DNA of 44,072 nucleotides from Chloroflexota bacterium. Lineage in GTDB: Bacteria > Chloroflexota > Dormibacteria > Dormibacterales > Dormibacteraceae. The notes under the pieces are model-generated. The model was not told where the DNA came from. It did no database searches and worked only from the letters and a program-made list of their open reading frames with translations. Made by a program: the position numbers and the translations under genes. Below, piece after piece: positions 9,727 through 16,806 of the stretch. The stretch spans positions 1 through 44,072 of the forward strand of contig VBJR01000100.1 in assembly GCA_005880175.1 (NCBI GenBank), read 5' to 3'. Position 1 is the stretch's first letter; every line of letters begins with the position of its first letter.

Positions 9727-10512
9727 TCAGACCGACAGCTCGCGCAGCTTGACCGCCGGGTCCGGCGCCCGCATCAGCGCCTCGCCGACGAGGATCGCGT
9801 CGGCGCCGGCGGCGCGCATCCGCCGGGCGTCGTCCGGCGTGTGGATGCCGCTCTCGGCCACGTAGACCACCCCCGCCGGGACGCGCGGCCGCAGGCGCTC
9901 GGTCAGGCCGACGTCGACCTGGAACGTGGTCAGGTCGCGGTGGTTCACCCCGACCACCGCGGCTCCGGCGTCCAGCGCGGCCTCCACCTCCGCCTCGGAG
10001 TGCACCTCGACCAGCGCCTCCATCCCCAGCTGCCGGGTCAGGTCCAGCAGCGCGCGCAGCCGGTCAGGTGGCAGCGCGGCCACGATCAGCAGGACCGCGT
10101 CGGCGCCGTACGCGCGCCCCTCCAGCACCTGGTGCTCGTCCACGGTGAAGTCCTTGCGCATGATCGGCACGTCCGCCACGCCGCGGGCCTCGGCCAGGTG
10201 CTCCGGCCGGCCGCCGAAGCTGGTCTCCTGGCACAGCACGGACAGCGCGGCCGCGCCGGCGGCGACATACGCGGCCGCCAGCCGGGCCGGCGAGTAGTCC
10301 TCGCTGAGGCTGCCCATGATCGGCGTGCGCGCCTTCATCTCCGCGATCACGGCCAGCCGGTCGCGGCGCAGCGCCGCGCGCAGGTCGCGCGGCGCCGGCA
10401 GGGCGGCCGCCAGCCGCTCCAGGTGGACGGCCGGCATCCGCGCCCGGCGCGCCTCGACCTCGGCCCGGGACTCGGCGACCAGCCGCTGGAGCAGGTCCGG
10501 GACCGCGCTCAC
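9727..10512 (-). CDS. trpC: Indole-3-glycerol phosphate synthase, variant active-site loop
   Basis: Last gene of the trp unit, 261 aa; converts carboxyphenylaminodeoxyribulose phosphate to indole-3-glycerol phosphate. Barrel motifs: VIAEMKARTP (about 55-64, catalytic Lys60), SVLCQETSFGG, MRKDFTVDEHQVLE (second catalytic Lys), ALVEVHSEAE, VNHRDLTTFQVD, YVAESGI and GADAILVGEALM. The loop after the first lysine, normally KxxSPSxG, reads KARTPIMG, and the usual NNRDL is NHRDL. These changes are unusual but the other catalytic residues remain. The GTG start at 10512 overlaps the trpD stop (GTGA). It converges on the N-acetyltransferase with 15 bp between stops, where CTGAGG/CCTCAG arms could form a small hairpin. 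Confidence 0.93.
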   Translation of the reverse strand: MSAVPDLLQRLVAESRAEVEARRARMPAVHLERLAAALPAPRDLRAALRRDRLAVIAEMKARTPIMGSLSEDYSPARLAAAYVAAGAAALSVLCQETSFGGRPEHLAEARGVADVPIMRKDFTVDEHQVLEGRAYGADAVLLIVAALPPDRLRALLDLTRQLGMEALVEVHSEAEVEAALDAGAAVVGVNHRDLTTFQVDVGLTERLRPRVPAGVVYVAESGIHTPDDARRMRAAGADAILVGEALMRAPDPAVKLRELSV

Positions 10513-11528
10513 GCCGGCGCCGCCGCCCGGGACGCGCGCGCCCATCGCTCGAGCACCTCGGCCGCCCGGCCCTGGTCGATCGCCTCGGCCGCCAGGCCGA
10601 GGCCCTCCCGCCAGTCGCTCGCCATGCCGGCCGCCCGGAGCGCCGCGCTGGCGTTGAGCAGCACGATGTCGCGGCGGGGCCCGCGCTCGCCGGCCAGCAC
10701 CGCCCGCGCGATCTCGGCGTTGCGGGCCGGCTCGCCGCCGCGCAGGTCCTCCGCGGACGCGCGGGGCAGCCCGAGCTCGGCCGGGTCGAGCTGGTACTGC
10801 CGGCGCTTCCCGTCGAACAGCTCGATGACCAGCGACGGGCCGGCGGTGCTGAGCTCGTCCAGCCCCTCGGCGCTGAAGACCAGCGCCCGGCGCACGTCGA
10901 GCCGGGCCAGCGCCTCGGCCATCCGCGGCGCCAGCGTCGCGTCCGCGACCCCGAGCGCCCGGCAGCCGGCGTGGGCCGGGTTGCACAGCGGGCCGAGGAC
11001 GTTGAACACCGTCCGGACGCCGAGCTCGCGGCGCGGCACCCCCGCGTGCCGGAACGCGGGGTGGAACAGCGGCGCGAACAGGAACGCGATCCCGGCCTCC
11101 TGGACGCAGCTGGCCACCCCCGCCGGCGGGAGGTCGATCCTCACGCCCAGCGCCTCGAGCACGTCGGCGGCGCCGCAGATCGAGGACGCGGCGCGGTTGC
11201 CGTGCTTGGCCACGCGGGCGCCGCACGCCGCCGCCACGATCGCCGAGAGCGTCGAGATGTTGATGCTGTGCGAGCCGTCGCCGCCCGTGCCGACCACGTC
11301 GAGCAGGGTCTCGGGCCGGTCGATCTCGATCGGCGTGGCGTGGGTCATCGCCGTCCGGGCCATGCCCGCGATCTCGTCCACCGTCTCGCCCTTGACGCGC
11401 AGCGCGACGATCAGGCCGGCGATCTGGATGGGCGTGGCGTCGTCCCGCATGATCAGCTCCATCGCCCGCGAGGCCTCGTCCTCCGTGAGGTGCTCGCAGC
11501 GGACCAGCTTGCCCAGGAACTCGATCAC
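10509..11528 (-). CDS. trpD: Anthranilate phosphoribosyltransferase
   Basis: A 339-residue enzyme that joins anthranilate to PRPP, the second step of tryptophan synthesis. It has the PRPP-binding DVVGTGGDGSHSINIST, the KHGNRAASS loop (KHGNRxxSS in most), FAPLFHPAF and FNVLGPLCNPA, all family hallmarks. Length is normal. GTG start at 11528 overlaps the trpG stop by four bases, and its own stop overlaps the trpC start in the same way, so the pathway enzymes are made in a fixed ratio. Confidence 0.96.
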   Translation of the reverse strand: MIEFLGKLVRCEHLTEDEASRAMELIMRDDATPIQIAGLIVALRVKGETVDEIAGMARTAMTHATPIEIDRPETLLDVVGTGGDGSHSINISTLSAIVAAACGARVAKHGNRAASSICGAADVLEALGVRIDLPPAGVASCVQEAGIAFLFAPLFHPAFRHAGVPRRELGVRTVFNVLGPLCNPAHAGCRALGVADATLAPRMAEALARLDVRRALVFSAEGLDELSTAGPSLVIELFDGKRRQYQLDPAELGLPRASAEDLRGGEPARNAEIARAVLAGERGPRRDIVLLNASAALRAAGMASDWREGLGLAAEAIDQGRAAEVLERWARASRAAAPA

Positions 11529-12109
11529 CGCTCCATTCCCTCCAGTGCCCGGTCCAGGAAGTTGCGCAGCAGGCGCTTGCCCTCGCCGGTCAGCACCGAC
11601 TCGGGGTGGAACTGCACGCCGTACGTCGGCTGCTCACGATGGCGCAGCGCCATGATGACGCCGTCCTCCGTGCGGGCGCTGACCTCCAGGTCCGCCGGCA
11701 GCGAGGGCTCCTCCACGACGAGCGAGTGGTAGCGCGTCGCCTCGAAGCCGTCGGGCAGCCCGTCGAACGGCGCCGCGCCGTCGTGGCGCACGGCCGACGT
11801 CTTGCCGTGGACCGGCTGGTGCCGGACCACGCGGCCGCCGAACGCCTCCGCCAGCGCCTGGTGGCCGAGGCACACGCCCAGCACCGGCATGACCCCGGTC
11901 AGCTCGCGGATCGCCGCGATGGAGATGCCGGCGTCCGCCGGCGTGCCGGGCCCCGGCGAGACGACCAGCGCGTCGTAGTCGCGCAGTGCGTCCACGGTCA
12001 CGGCGTCGTTGCGGAACACCGCCGGCTCGGCGCCCAGCTCCGCCAGGTACTGGACGAGGTTGTACGTGAACGAGTCGTAGTTGTCGATGACGGCGACCCG
12101 GACGGTCAT
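11525..12109 (-). CDS. trpG: Anthranilate synthase component II (glutamine amidotransferase)
   Basis: A 194-residue class I glutamine amidotransferase that supplies ammonia to TrpE. Triad: Cys80 in GVCLGHQ, His168 and Glu170 in VQFHPES. It opens with VRVAVIDNYDSFTYNLVQYL and has SPGPGTP and the VHGKTS motif of TrpG/PabA. The ATG at 12109 overlaps the trpE stop (ATGA). Such proteins can also serve folate synthesis as PabA; position inside the trp unit makes TrpG the natural call. Confidence 0.96.
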   Translation of the reverse strand: MTVRVAVIDNYDSFTYNLVQYLAELGAEPAVFRNDAVTVDALRDYDALVVSPGPGTPADAGISIAAIRELTGVMPVLGVCLGHQALAEAFGGRVVRHQPVHGKTSAVRHDGAAPFDGLPDGFEATRYHSLVVEEPSLPADLEVSARTEDGVIMALRHREQPTYGVQFHPESVLTGEGKRLLRNFLDRALEGMER

Positions 12110-13527
12110 GCCAGCCGCTCCGCCTGCTCGACCGCGGCGAACATGGCGCCGGCCTTCTCCAGCGTCTCCTGGAACTCGCGCGCCGGTACGGAGTCGGCCA
12201 CGACGCCGGCGCCGGCCTGGACGTAGACGGTGTCGTCGGCGATCACGATGGTCCGCAGGGTGATCGCCATGTCCATGTTGCCGCCGAAGCCGACGTAGCC
12301 CAGCGCGCCGCCGTAGCAGCCGCGCCGGTCCGGCTCGAGGTCCGCGATGATCTCCATCGCCCGGATCTTGGGCGCGCCCGACAGGGTGCCGGCCGGGAAC
12401 GTCGCCCGCAGCGCGTCGAGGGACGTGCGGTCGGGCGCCAGCTGGCCGCTGACGGTCGAGCTGATGTGCATGACGTGCGAGTAGCGCTCGACCTCCATCA
12501 GCCGCTCGACCCGGACGCTGCCCGGACTGGCCACGCGGCCGACGTCGTTGCGGCCGAGGTCCACCAGCATCACGTGCTCGGCGCGCTCCTTCGCGTCGGC
12601 CAGCAGCTCCCGCTCCAGCGCCAGGTCCTGCTCGCGGTCGGCGCCGCGCCGGCGGGTGCCGGCCAGCGGCCGGGTGACCACCGCGTCGCCGTCCACGCGG
12701 ACCAGCAGCTCGGGCGAGGTGCCGACGATGTGCCGGTCGCCGCCGAGCGACAGGTAGAACATGTACGGCGAGGGGTTGATCCCGCGCAGGCAGCGGTACA
12801 CGTCGAACGGCCGGGCCGCCAGCGGGCGGCTGAACCGCTGCGAGAGGACGACCTGGAACGCGTCGCCGGCCAGGATGTGCTCGCGCGCCGCGTCCACCAT
12901 GCTCTCGTAGTGGCCCCGGCTGACGTTGGACGTCCACTCGAGGCCGCCGTCCGGGGCCTCTGGCCCGGCCGTCGGCTGCGGCTCCGCGCGGAGGCGGGCC
13001 TCCATCTCGTCCAGGCGGACCAGCGCGGCGCCGTGCGGCTCGCGGTCCGGCCGGTGGAGGGTCAGCAGCTTGAGGCGCTGGGTCACGTGGTCGAAGACCG
13101 CCACGTTCTCGGCCAGCATGAACGCGTTCTCGGGCAGGTCGGGGGCGGGCCCGGCGGCTGCGGGCAGGCGCTCGAAGTGGCGGGCCGCCTCGTAGCCGAT
13201 GAAGCCGACGGCGCCGCCCAGGAACCGGGGCAGGCCGGGCCCGGCGACCGGGCGCTGGGCCGCGATCCGGGCCAGCGCCGGCAGCGGGTCGCCGGGCCCG
13301 ACGTCCAGCGGCTCCGGCCGGTAGCCGATGTACGAGTAGCGGGCCAGGCGCTCGCCGCCCTCGACGCTCTCCAGCAGGAAGCCGAGCTGGCCGGGCGGGC
13401 AGAGGCGGGCGTACGCGCTGACCGGCGTCAGCATGTCGGCGAGCAGCTCTCGCTGCACGGGCACGAGGGGCGGATCGTCTCCCGCCGATGGGCGCGCGCT
13501 CACCGCCGCGGCTGTCTTCTCACTCAT
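12106..13527 (-). CDS. trpE: Anthranilate synthase component I
   Basis: First gene of the trp unit, 473 aa; makes anthranilate from chorismate with ammonia from TrpG. The N-terminal LLES motif (51-54) is the tryptophan-binding element for feedback inhibition, so the enzyme is probably allosteric. The catalytic half has RPLAGTRRRG, HVMLVDLGRNDVGRV, FPAGTLSGAPKIRAMEII and a final GAGVVADSVP. ATG at 13527 is preceded by GAGAAGAGTAGAG, an acceptable ribosome site. Only 52 bp separate it from the upstream amidohydrolase gene, and that gap contains no Trp codons or terminator, so no leader-peptide attenuator is present here. The trpA, trpB and trpF genes are not in the window. Confidence 0.96.
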   Translation of the reverse strand: MSEKTAAAVSARPSAGDDPPLVPVQRELLADMLTPVSAYARLCPPGQLGFLLESVEGGERLARYSYIGYRPEPLDVGPGDPLPALARIAAQRPVAGPGLPRFLGGAVGFIGYEAARHFERLPAAAGPAPDLPENAFMLAENVAVFDHVTQRLKLLTLHRPDREPHGAALVRLDEMEARLRAEPQPTAGPEAPDGGLEWTSNVSRGHYESMVDAAREHILAGDAFQVVLSQRFSRPLAARPFDVYRCLRGINPSPYMFYLSLGGDRHIVGTSPELLVRVDGDAVVTRPLAGTRRRGADREQDLALERELLADAKERAEHVMLVDLGRNDVGRVASPGSVRVERLMEVERYSHVMHISSTVSGQLAPDRTSLDALRATFPAGTLSGAPKIRAMEIIADLEPDRRGCYGGALGYVGFGGNMDMAITLRTIVIADDTVYVQAGAGVVADSVPAREFQETLEKAGAMFAAVEQAERLA

Positions 13528-13579
13528 CTCTACTCTTCTCGTCTGGTCTGGCTGACTGGATCGTGGCGAGTCTAGCAGC

Positions 13580-14998
13580 CTACCCGCTCATGTCCAGAGC
13601 CGGCTCCGAGCCCGGCGGCAGGGGGCACACATAGGGTCGGTCGCCCGTCCGGCGGCGGAGGTCGGCCTTCGCCGCGTCGATCACGGCGGGGTCGAGCAGC
13701 GCCCCGACGGCGGTCGCGGCCATCGCCTTGGCGGTGTGGACCATGCCCTTGTGGGCGGCGGCGGTCTTGCCCTGCGCGGTCACCTGCCAGGTGTGGAACG
13801 GGGTGCCTATGGCGCACGTGGCGCCCGACGCCTGGACCGTGGGGACGACCCAGCTCACATCGCCGACGTCGGTCGAGCCGGCGCCGCCGGTGCCCCTGGC
13901 GTCGATGGGGACGATGAGGTCGCACAGGGTCCGGCCGGGCACGACCGGCACGCCCGCCCGCGCGTACGCCTCGGCGACGTCGTCCGGCCGCATCGTCGCC
14001 TGGAACATCGCGGCGAGGGCGCGGTCCTCCTCGTCGAACGGGGGCGGGCCGAGGCGCTCGAAGTTGTCGTGGAGGAGCCGCTCCAGGGGCGCGTTGCCGA
14101 CCAGGTTGGAGACGGCGCTGACGACCCGGCTGTCGACCGTGGTCTGCGTCATCAGGGCCGCGCCCTGGGCGATCTGGCGGACCCACTCGACGACGGGCGT
14201 CAGCTCGGCGAGGTCGCCGGCCCGGACCAGGTAGCGGACGGTGGCGCGGGCCTGGACGACGTTGGGCGCGATGCCGCCGGCGTCGAGCAGCGCGTAGTGG
14301 ACGCGGGCCCGGCGGGGCATGTGCTCGCGCATGTAGTTGACGCCGACGTTCATCAGCTCGACGGCGTCCAGGGCGCTGCGGCCCAGGTGGGGCGCGGCGG
14401 CGGCGTGGGCGGCGCGGCCGGTGAACGTGAAGTCGATGCGGGTGTTGGCCAGGGACCCGGCGTCCTTGACGCCGCTGAACGAGGAGGGGTGCCAGGTGAT
14501 GGCGATGTCCACGTCGGTGAACGCGCCGGCGCGGACCATGAAGCCCTTGGCGGCGCCGCCCTCCTCGGCGGGGCAGCCGTAGTAGCGGACGCGGCCGGGG
14601 AGGCCGTGGGCGGCCAGGTAGTCCTTCACGGCGGTCGCGGCCAGGAGCGCGCCGGCGCCGAGGAGGTTGTGGCCGCAGCCGTGGCCGTTGCCGTTGGGCT
14701 CGACGGGGCGGGCCTCGGCGACGCCGGCCTCCTGGCTGAGCCCGGGCAGCGCGTCGAACTCGCCGAGGAGGGCGATGACGGGGCCGCCCGAGCCGGCCTC
14801 GCCGACGACGGCGGTGGGGATGCCGGCGATCCCGGTGGTGACGCGGAAGCCCTCCTGCTGGAGCAGGGCCGCGTGCTCGGCGGCCGAGCGCCGCTCGGCG
14901 TAGCAGAGCTCGGGCATGCCCCAGACCCGGTCGCTGAGGGCGATCAGCAGGTCGCGCTTCGCGTCGACCAGACGCCAGACGTCGTCGTCGTGCTCCAC
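13580..14998 (-). CDS. M20-family amidohydrolase, AbgB-like (p-aminobenzoyl-glutamate hydrolase subunit B type)
   Basis: A 472-residue zinc-dependent aminoacylase/amidohydrolase. M20 motifs: ALLGEFDALPGLSQ, NGNGHGCGHNLLGAG (metal His and Asp region), CPAEEGGAAKGFMVRAG (catalytic Glu pair), AITWHPSSFSG, and GAGSTDVGDVSWVVP near the C-terminus. The last is characteristic of AbgB-type enzymes, which split p-aminobenzoyl-glutamate, a folate breakdown product, or similar N-acyl amino acids. A dimerisation lid follows FTFTGRAAHAAAAPHLGRSALDA. It lies just upstream of trpE on the same strand (52 bp). The GTG start at 14998 lies six bases after a TAGCCT box, so the mRNA is probably leaderless. Confidence 0.88.
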   Translation of the reverse strand: MEHDDDVWRLVDAKRDLLIALSDRVWGMPELCYAERRSAAEHAALLQQEGFRVTTGIAGIPTAVVGEAGSGGPVIALLGEFDALPGLSQEAGVAEARPVEPNGNGHGCGHNLLGAGALLAATAVKDYLAAHGLPGRVRYYGCPAEEGGAAKGFMVRAGAFTDVDIAITWHPSSFSGVKDAGSLANTRIDFTFTGRAAHAAAAPHLGRSALDAVELMNVGVNYMREHMPRRARVHYALLDAGGIAPNVVQARATVRYLVRAGDLAELTPVVEWVRQIAQGAALMTQTTVDSRVVSAVSNLVGNAPLERLLHDNFERLGPPPFDEEDRALAAMFQATMRPDDVAEAYARAGVPVVPGRTLCDLIVPIDARGTGGAGSTDVGDVSWVVPTVQASGATCAIGTPFHTWQVTAQGKTAAAHKGMVHTAKAMAATAVGALLDPAVIDAAKADLRRRTGDRPYVCPLPPGSEPALDMSG

Positions 14999-15504
14999 GT
15001 CACGAGGCTACACCCACCTCGTCTGCGATTCGCACACGCGGCGCGGTTGGACCATCCGCCGGCGATTGGCCCTGCCGACGGCTCCGGAGAGGGCCACCCG
15101 CCGGCGAATGGCCCTACCGCTCTGGCGGCGGGTCCGAGCGGTCGGCGAACGATGTCGCGCAGCGTCCGGATCGCCACCCGGTGCAGCGCCTCGCCCCGCT
15201 CGGTGAACCGGATGATCCAGGCCCTGCCATCGCTCGGGTCGCGCGTCCGGTACACGTACCCGTGCTGTTCCAGGTACGACACCAGCTCGGTCATGGTCTG
15301 CTTGGACAGCTGGGCCTGCCGCGCCAGCTCGCCGATCCGCGCCCCCGACTCCGGCAGCCACGCGAACACGTTCATGTGCGCGATCCGGAAGTCGTCGAAC
15401 CCCGCCTCCTCGATCGCGCGCTGGATGCGCACACGCATCGCGAGCGCCGGCCGCAGCAGCAGCCGGTTCAGCAGCCGTGGCGGCTGGCCGGACACACTTG
15501 CCAT
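14944..15504 (-). CDS. MarR-family regulator with disrupted C-terminus
   Basis: Residues 1 to about 118 are a normal MarR winged helix, with ARIGELARQAQLSKQTMTELVSYLEQHGYVYRTRDPSDGRAWIIRFTERGEAL. After RTLRDI (about 15150) the last dimerisation helix is missing, and the frame runs through a repeat-rich stretch, past the promoter of the next gene, and stops 55 bp inside it. The natural end was probably lost, as in several other genes of this window. The protein diverges from a VOC-family gene across a 59-bp gap holding two matching 19-bp palindromes, the expected operator for autoregulation and control of the VOC gene. The upstream ATG at 15504 has no strong ribosome site. Confidence 0.78.
   Translation of the reverse strand: MASVSGQPPRLLNRLLLRPALAMRVRIQRAIEEAGFDDFRIAHMNVFAWLPESGARIGELARQAQLSKQTMTELVSYLEQHGYVYRTRDPSDGRAWIIRFTERGEALHRVAIRTLRDIVRRPLGPAARAVGPFAGGWPSPEPSAGPIAGGWSNRAACANRRRGGCSLVTWSTTTTSGVWSTRSATC
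15005..15010 (-). promoter_or_regulatory. -10 box of a leaderless promoter (AbgB-like gene)
   Basis: On the minus strand TAGCCT is followed by six bases and the GTG start at 14998. It lies inside the out-of-place C-terminal extension of the MarR frame, which supports the idea that the MarR gene should end before it. It may also drive trpE-trpG-trpD-trpC, since only 52 bp separate the two units. Confidence 0.4.
15052..15119. repeat. Two-copy imperfect 26-bp direct repeat
   Basis: The copies are at 15052-15077 and 15094-15119, spaced 42 bp start to start, and share CCGCCGGCGA-TGGCCCT-CCG with about four differences. They lie between the conserved part of the MarR gene and the amidohydrolase promoter and are read as repeated AGGW in the MarR frame. 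Their role is unknown. Confidence 0.5.
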
Positions 15505-15506
15505 TT

Positions 15507-15550
15507 TAGTCCGGTATCCGTACTATCCAACTGGTCCGGAGACCGTACTA
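15507..15550. promoter_or_regulatory. Two tandem 19-bp MarR-type operators
   Basis: Site 1 (15507-15525) reads TAGTCCGGTATCCGTACTA and site 2 (15532-15550) reads TGGTCCGGAGACCGTACTA. Both are imperfect palindromes of the form TAGTnCGGnnnCCGnACTA. They are 25 bp apart start to start and fill the gap between the divergent MarR and VOC starts, so one bound dimer at each site would cover both promoters. The arms and spacing fit known MarR dimer sites; binding itself is inferred. Confidence 0.7.
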
Positions 15551-15563
15551 CCTGGAGGCTGAC

Positions 15564-15879
15564 ATGAGCGATACGACCGGGACGCGCATCACCGACGTGA
15601 GGACCGTGGGCGTCCCCGTCCGAGACCAGGACCGCGCGCTCGACTTCTACGTCGGCACGCTCGGCTTCGAGAAGCGGATGGACGTGCGAGGGAGCGCCCA
15701 CCGGCGTGGACACCGGCATCCGCCTCACCACCAGCGACGCCGCCGCCGACCACGCCGACCTGCGCGCCCGCGGCGTGGACGCGGACGCCGAGCTCCTGAA
15801 CATGGGCGGCGCGCCGCCGATGTTCACGTTCCACGACCAGGACGGCAACCGCCTGGTGGTCGTCCAGGCGATGCCGTAG
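15564..15879 (+). pseudogene. VOC-family (glyoxalase/bleomycin-resistance fold) protein with internal deletion
   Basis: It begins TGTRITDVRTVGVPVRDQDRALDFYVGTLGFEKRMDV, a standard VOC first half. From about 15695 the coding sequence continues only in another frame, with APTGVDTGIRLTTSDAAADHADLRARGVD and GGAPPMFTFHDQDGNRLVVVQ, ending at 15879. About 20-25 residues of the central strand (normally containing R-W-x-x-V-x-P) are missing; the total length, 316 bases, is not a multiple of three. A good ribosome site (GGAGG) precedes the ATG. The gene is divergent from the MarR gene and shares its operators, so the original pair was probably a regulator and a small metal-dependent isomerase, dioxygenase or resistance protein. 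Confidence 0.82.
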
Positions 15880-15908
15880 GCGGCGGCCTCAGCCGCGCTC
15901 AGCCTCCG

Positions 15909-16763
15909 TCAGCCGACCTGCGGCACGACGTCGGCCGCCAGCCGCTCCATCTGCTCGGCGTCGTCGAACAGCGGGTTCAGCAGGATCAGCTCGGCGCCCG
16001 CGCCGGCCACCTCGCGCAGGCCGCGCGCGCAGTCGGCCGGCGTGCCGGCGACCGCCACCGCCTCGATGTCGCGCAGGCCGAACTGGCCGTACAGCTCGTT
16101 GAGCGCCGCGCCGATCCGCTCGCGGGCGCGGCCGGCGTCGTCGTCCACCGCGATGTAGACGCGCTTGGCGACGCGGAAGCCCTCCCGTCCCCGCTTCGCC
16201 ACCTCCTCGCGCACGATGCGGACCTGCTCGGCGAACTGCGCGGTGGTCTGCGAGCCCGCCCCGAAGAACCCGCCGGCGAGACGGACCGCCCGGCGTACGG
16301 CGTCGGGGTGGCTGCCGCCGATCCAGATGGGCGGGTGCGGCTTCTGGAACGGCCTGGGCTTCATCGCCGCGCCGTCCAGCTGCCAGAAGCGGCCCGGGAA
16401 CGTGACCCGGTCCTGCGTCCACAGCGCCCGCATGACCGCCAGCTCCTCCGTGAACCGCGCGACCAGCGACGACGGGTCGACGCCGAACGCCGCGAACGGC
16501 CGGAACCGCCCGCCGGTGCCGACGCCGACCTCCAGCCGGCCCCGGCTCAGCTGGTCGAGCGAGCTCAGGCTCTTGGCCAGGTGCACCGGGCTGTACAGCG
16601 GCAGGACGAGGACCACGCAGCCCAGGCGCAGCCGGTCGGTGCACGCGGCGGCGTACGTCAGGGTCTCGATGGGGCCCAACTGGGGCTTGGCTCCCAGGAT
16701 CTGCTCGGACGTCCAGGCGCCCTCGTGCGGGATGGAGATCGCGAAGCGAGTCGGATGCGTCAT
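15909..16763 (-). CDS. LLM-class (F420-dependent type) flavin oxidoreductase, probable in-frame deletion near N-terminus
   Basis: A 284-residue luciferase-like monooxygenase-fold protein. It shows PIETLTYAAACTDRLRLG, VLPLYSPVHLAKSLSSLDQLSRGRLEVGVG, the KPxPFQKPHPPIWIGG block and GTPADCARGL, the pattern of actinobacterial F420-dependent LLM enzymes. Family members normally have about 20 residues (AExLGYDxxW...) between the first strand and the TSEQILG loop; here ISIPHEG is followed almost at once by AWTSEQILG, at about 16716. That looks like an in-frame loss of part of the first barrel helix. The gene converges on the VOC gene with a 29-bp gap. Its substrate is unknown. Confidence 0.85.
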   Translation of the reverse strand: MTHPTRFAISIPHEGAWTSEQILGAKPQLGPIETLTYAAACTDRLRLGCVVLVLPLYSPVHLAKSLSSLDQLSRGRLEVGVGTGGRFRPFAAFGVDPSSLVARFTEELAVMRALWTQDRVTFPGRFWQLDGAAMKPRPFQKPHPPIWIGGSHPDAVRRAVRLAGGFFGAGSQTTAQFAEQVRIVREEVAKRGREGFRVAKRVYIAVDDDAGRARERIGAALNELYGQFGLRDIEAVAVAGTPADCARGLREVAGAGAELILLNPLFDDAEQMERLAADVVPQVG

Positions 16764-16806
16764 GGAGACATGGTGGGCTGCCCGACGGGCAGCCCACCGC
16801 ACTCGA

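Noticed and set aside
13528..13579. Tryptophan leader-peptide attenuator before trpE
   Set aside because: The 52-bp gap has no Trp codons, no hairpin pair and no U-tract.
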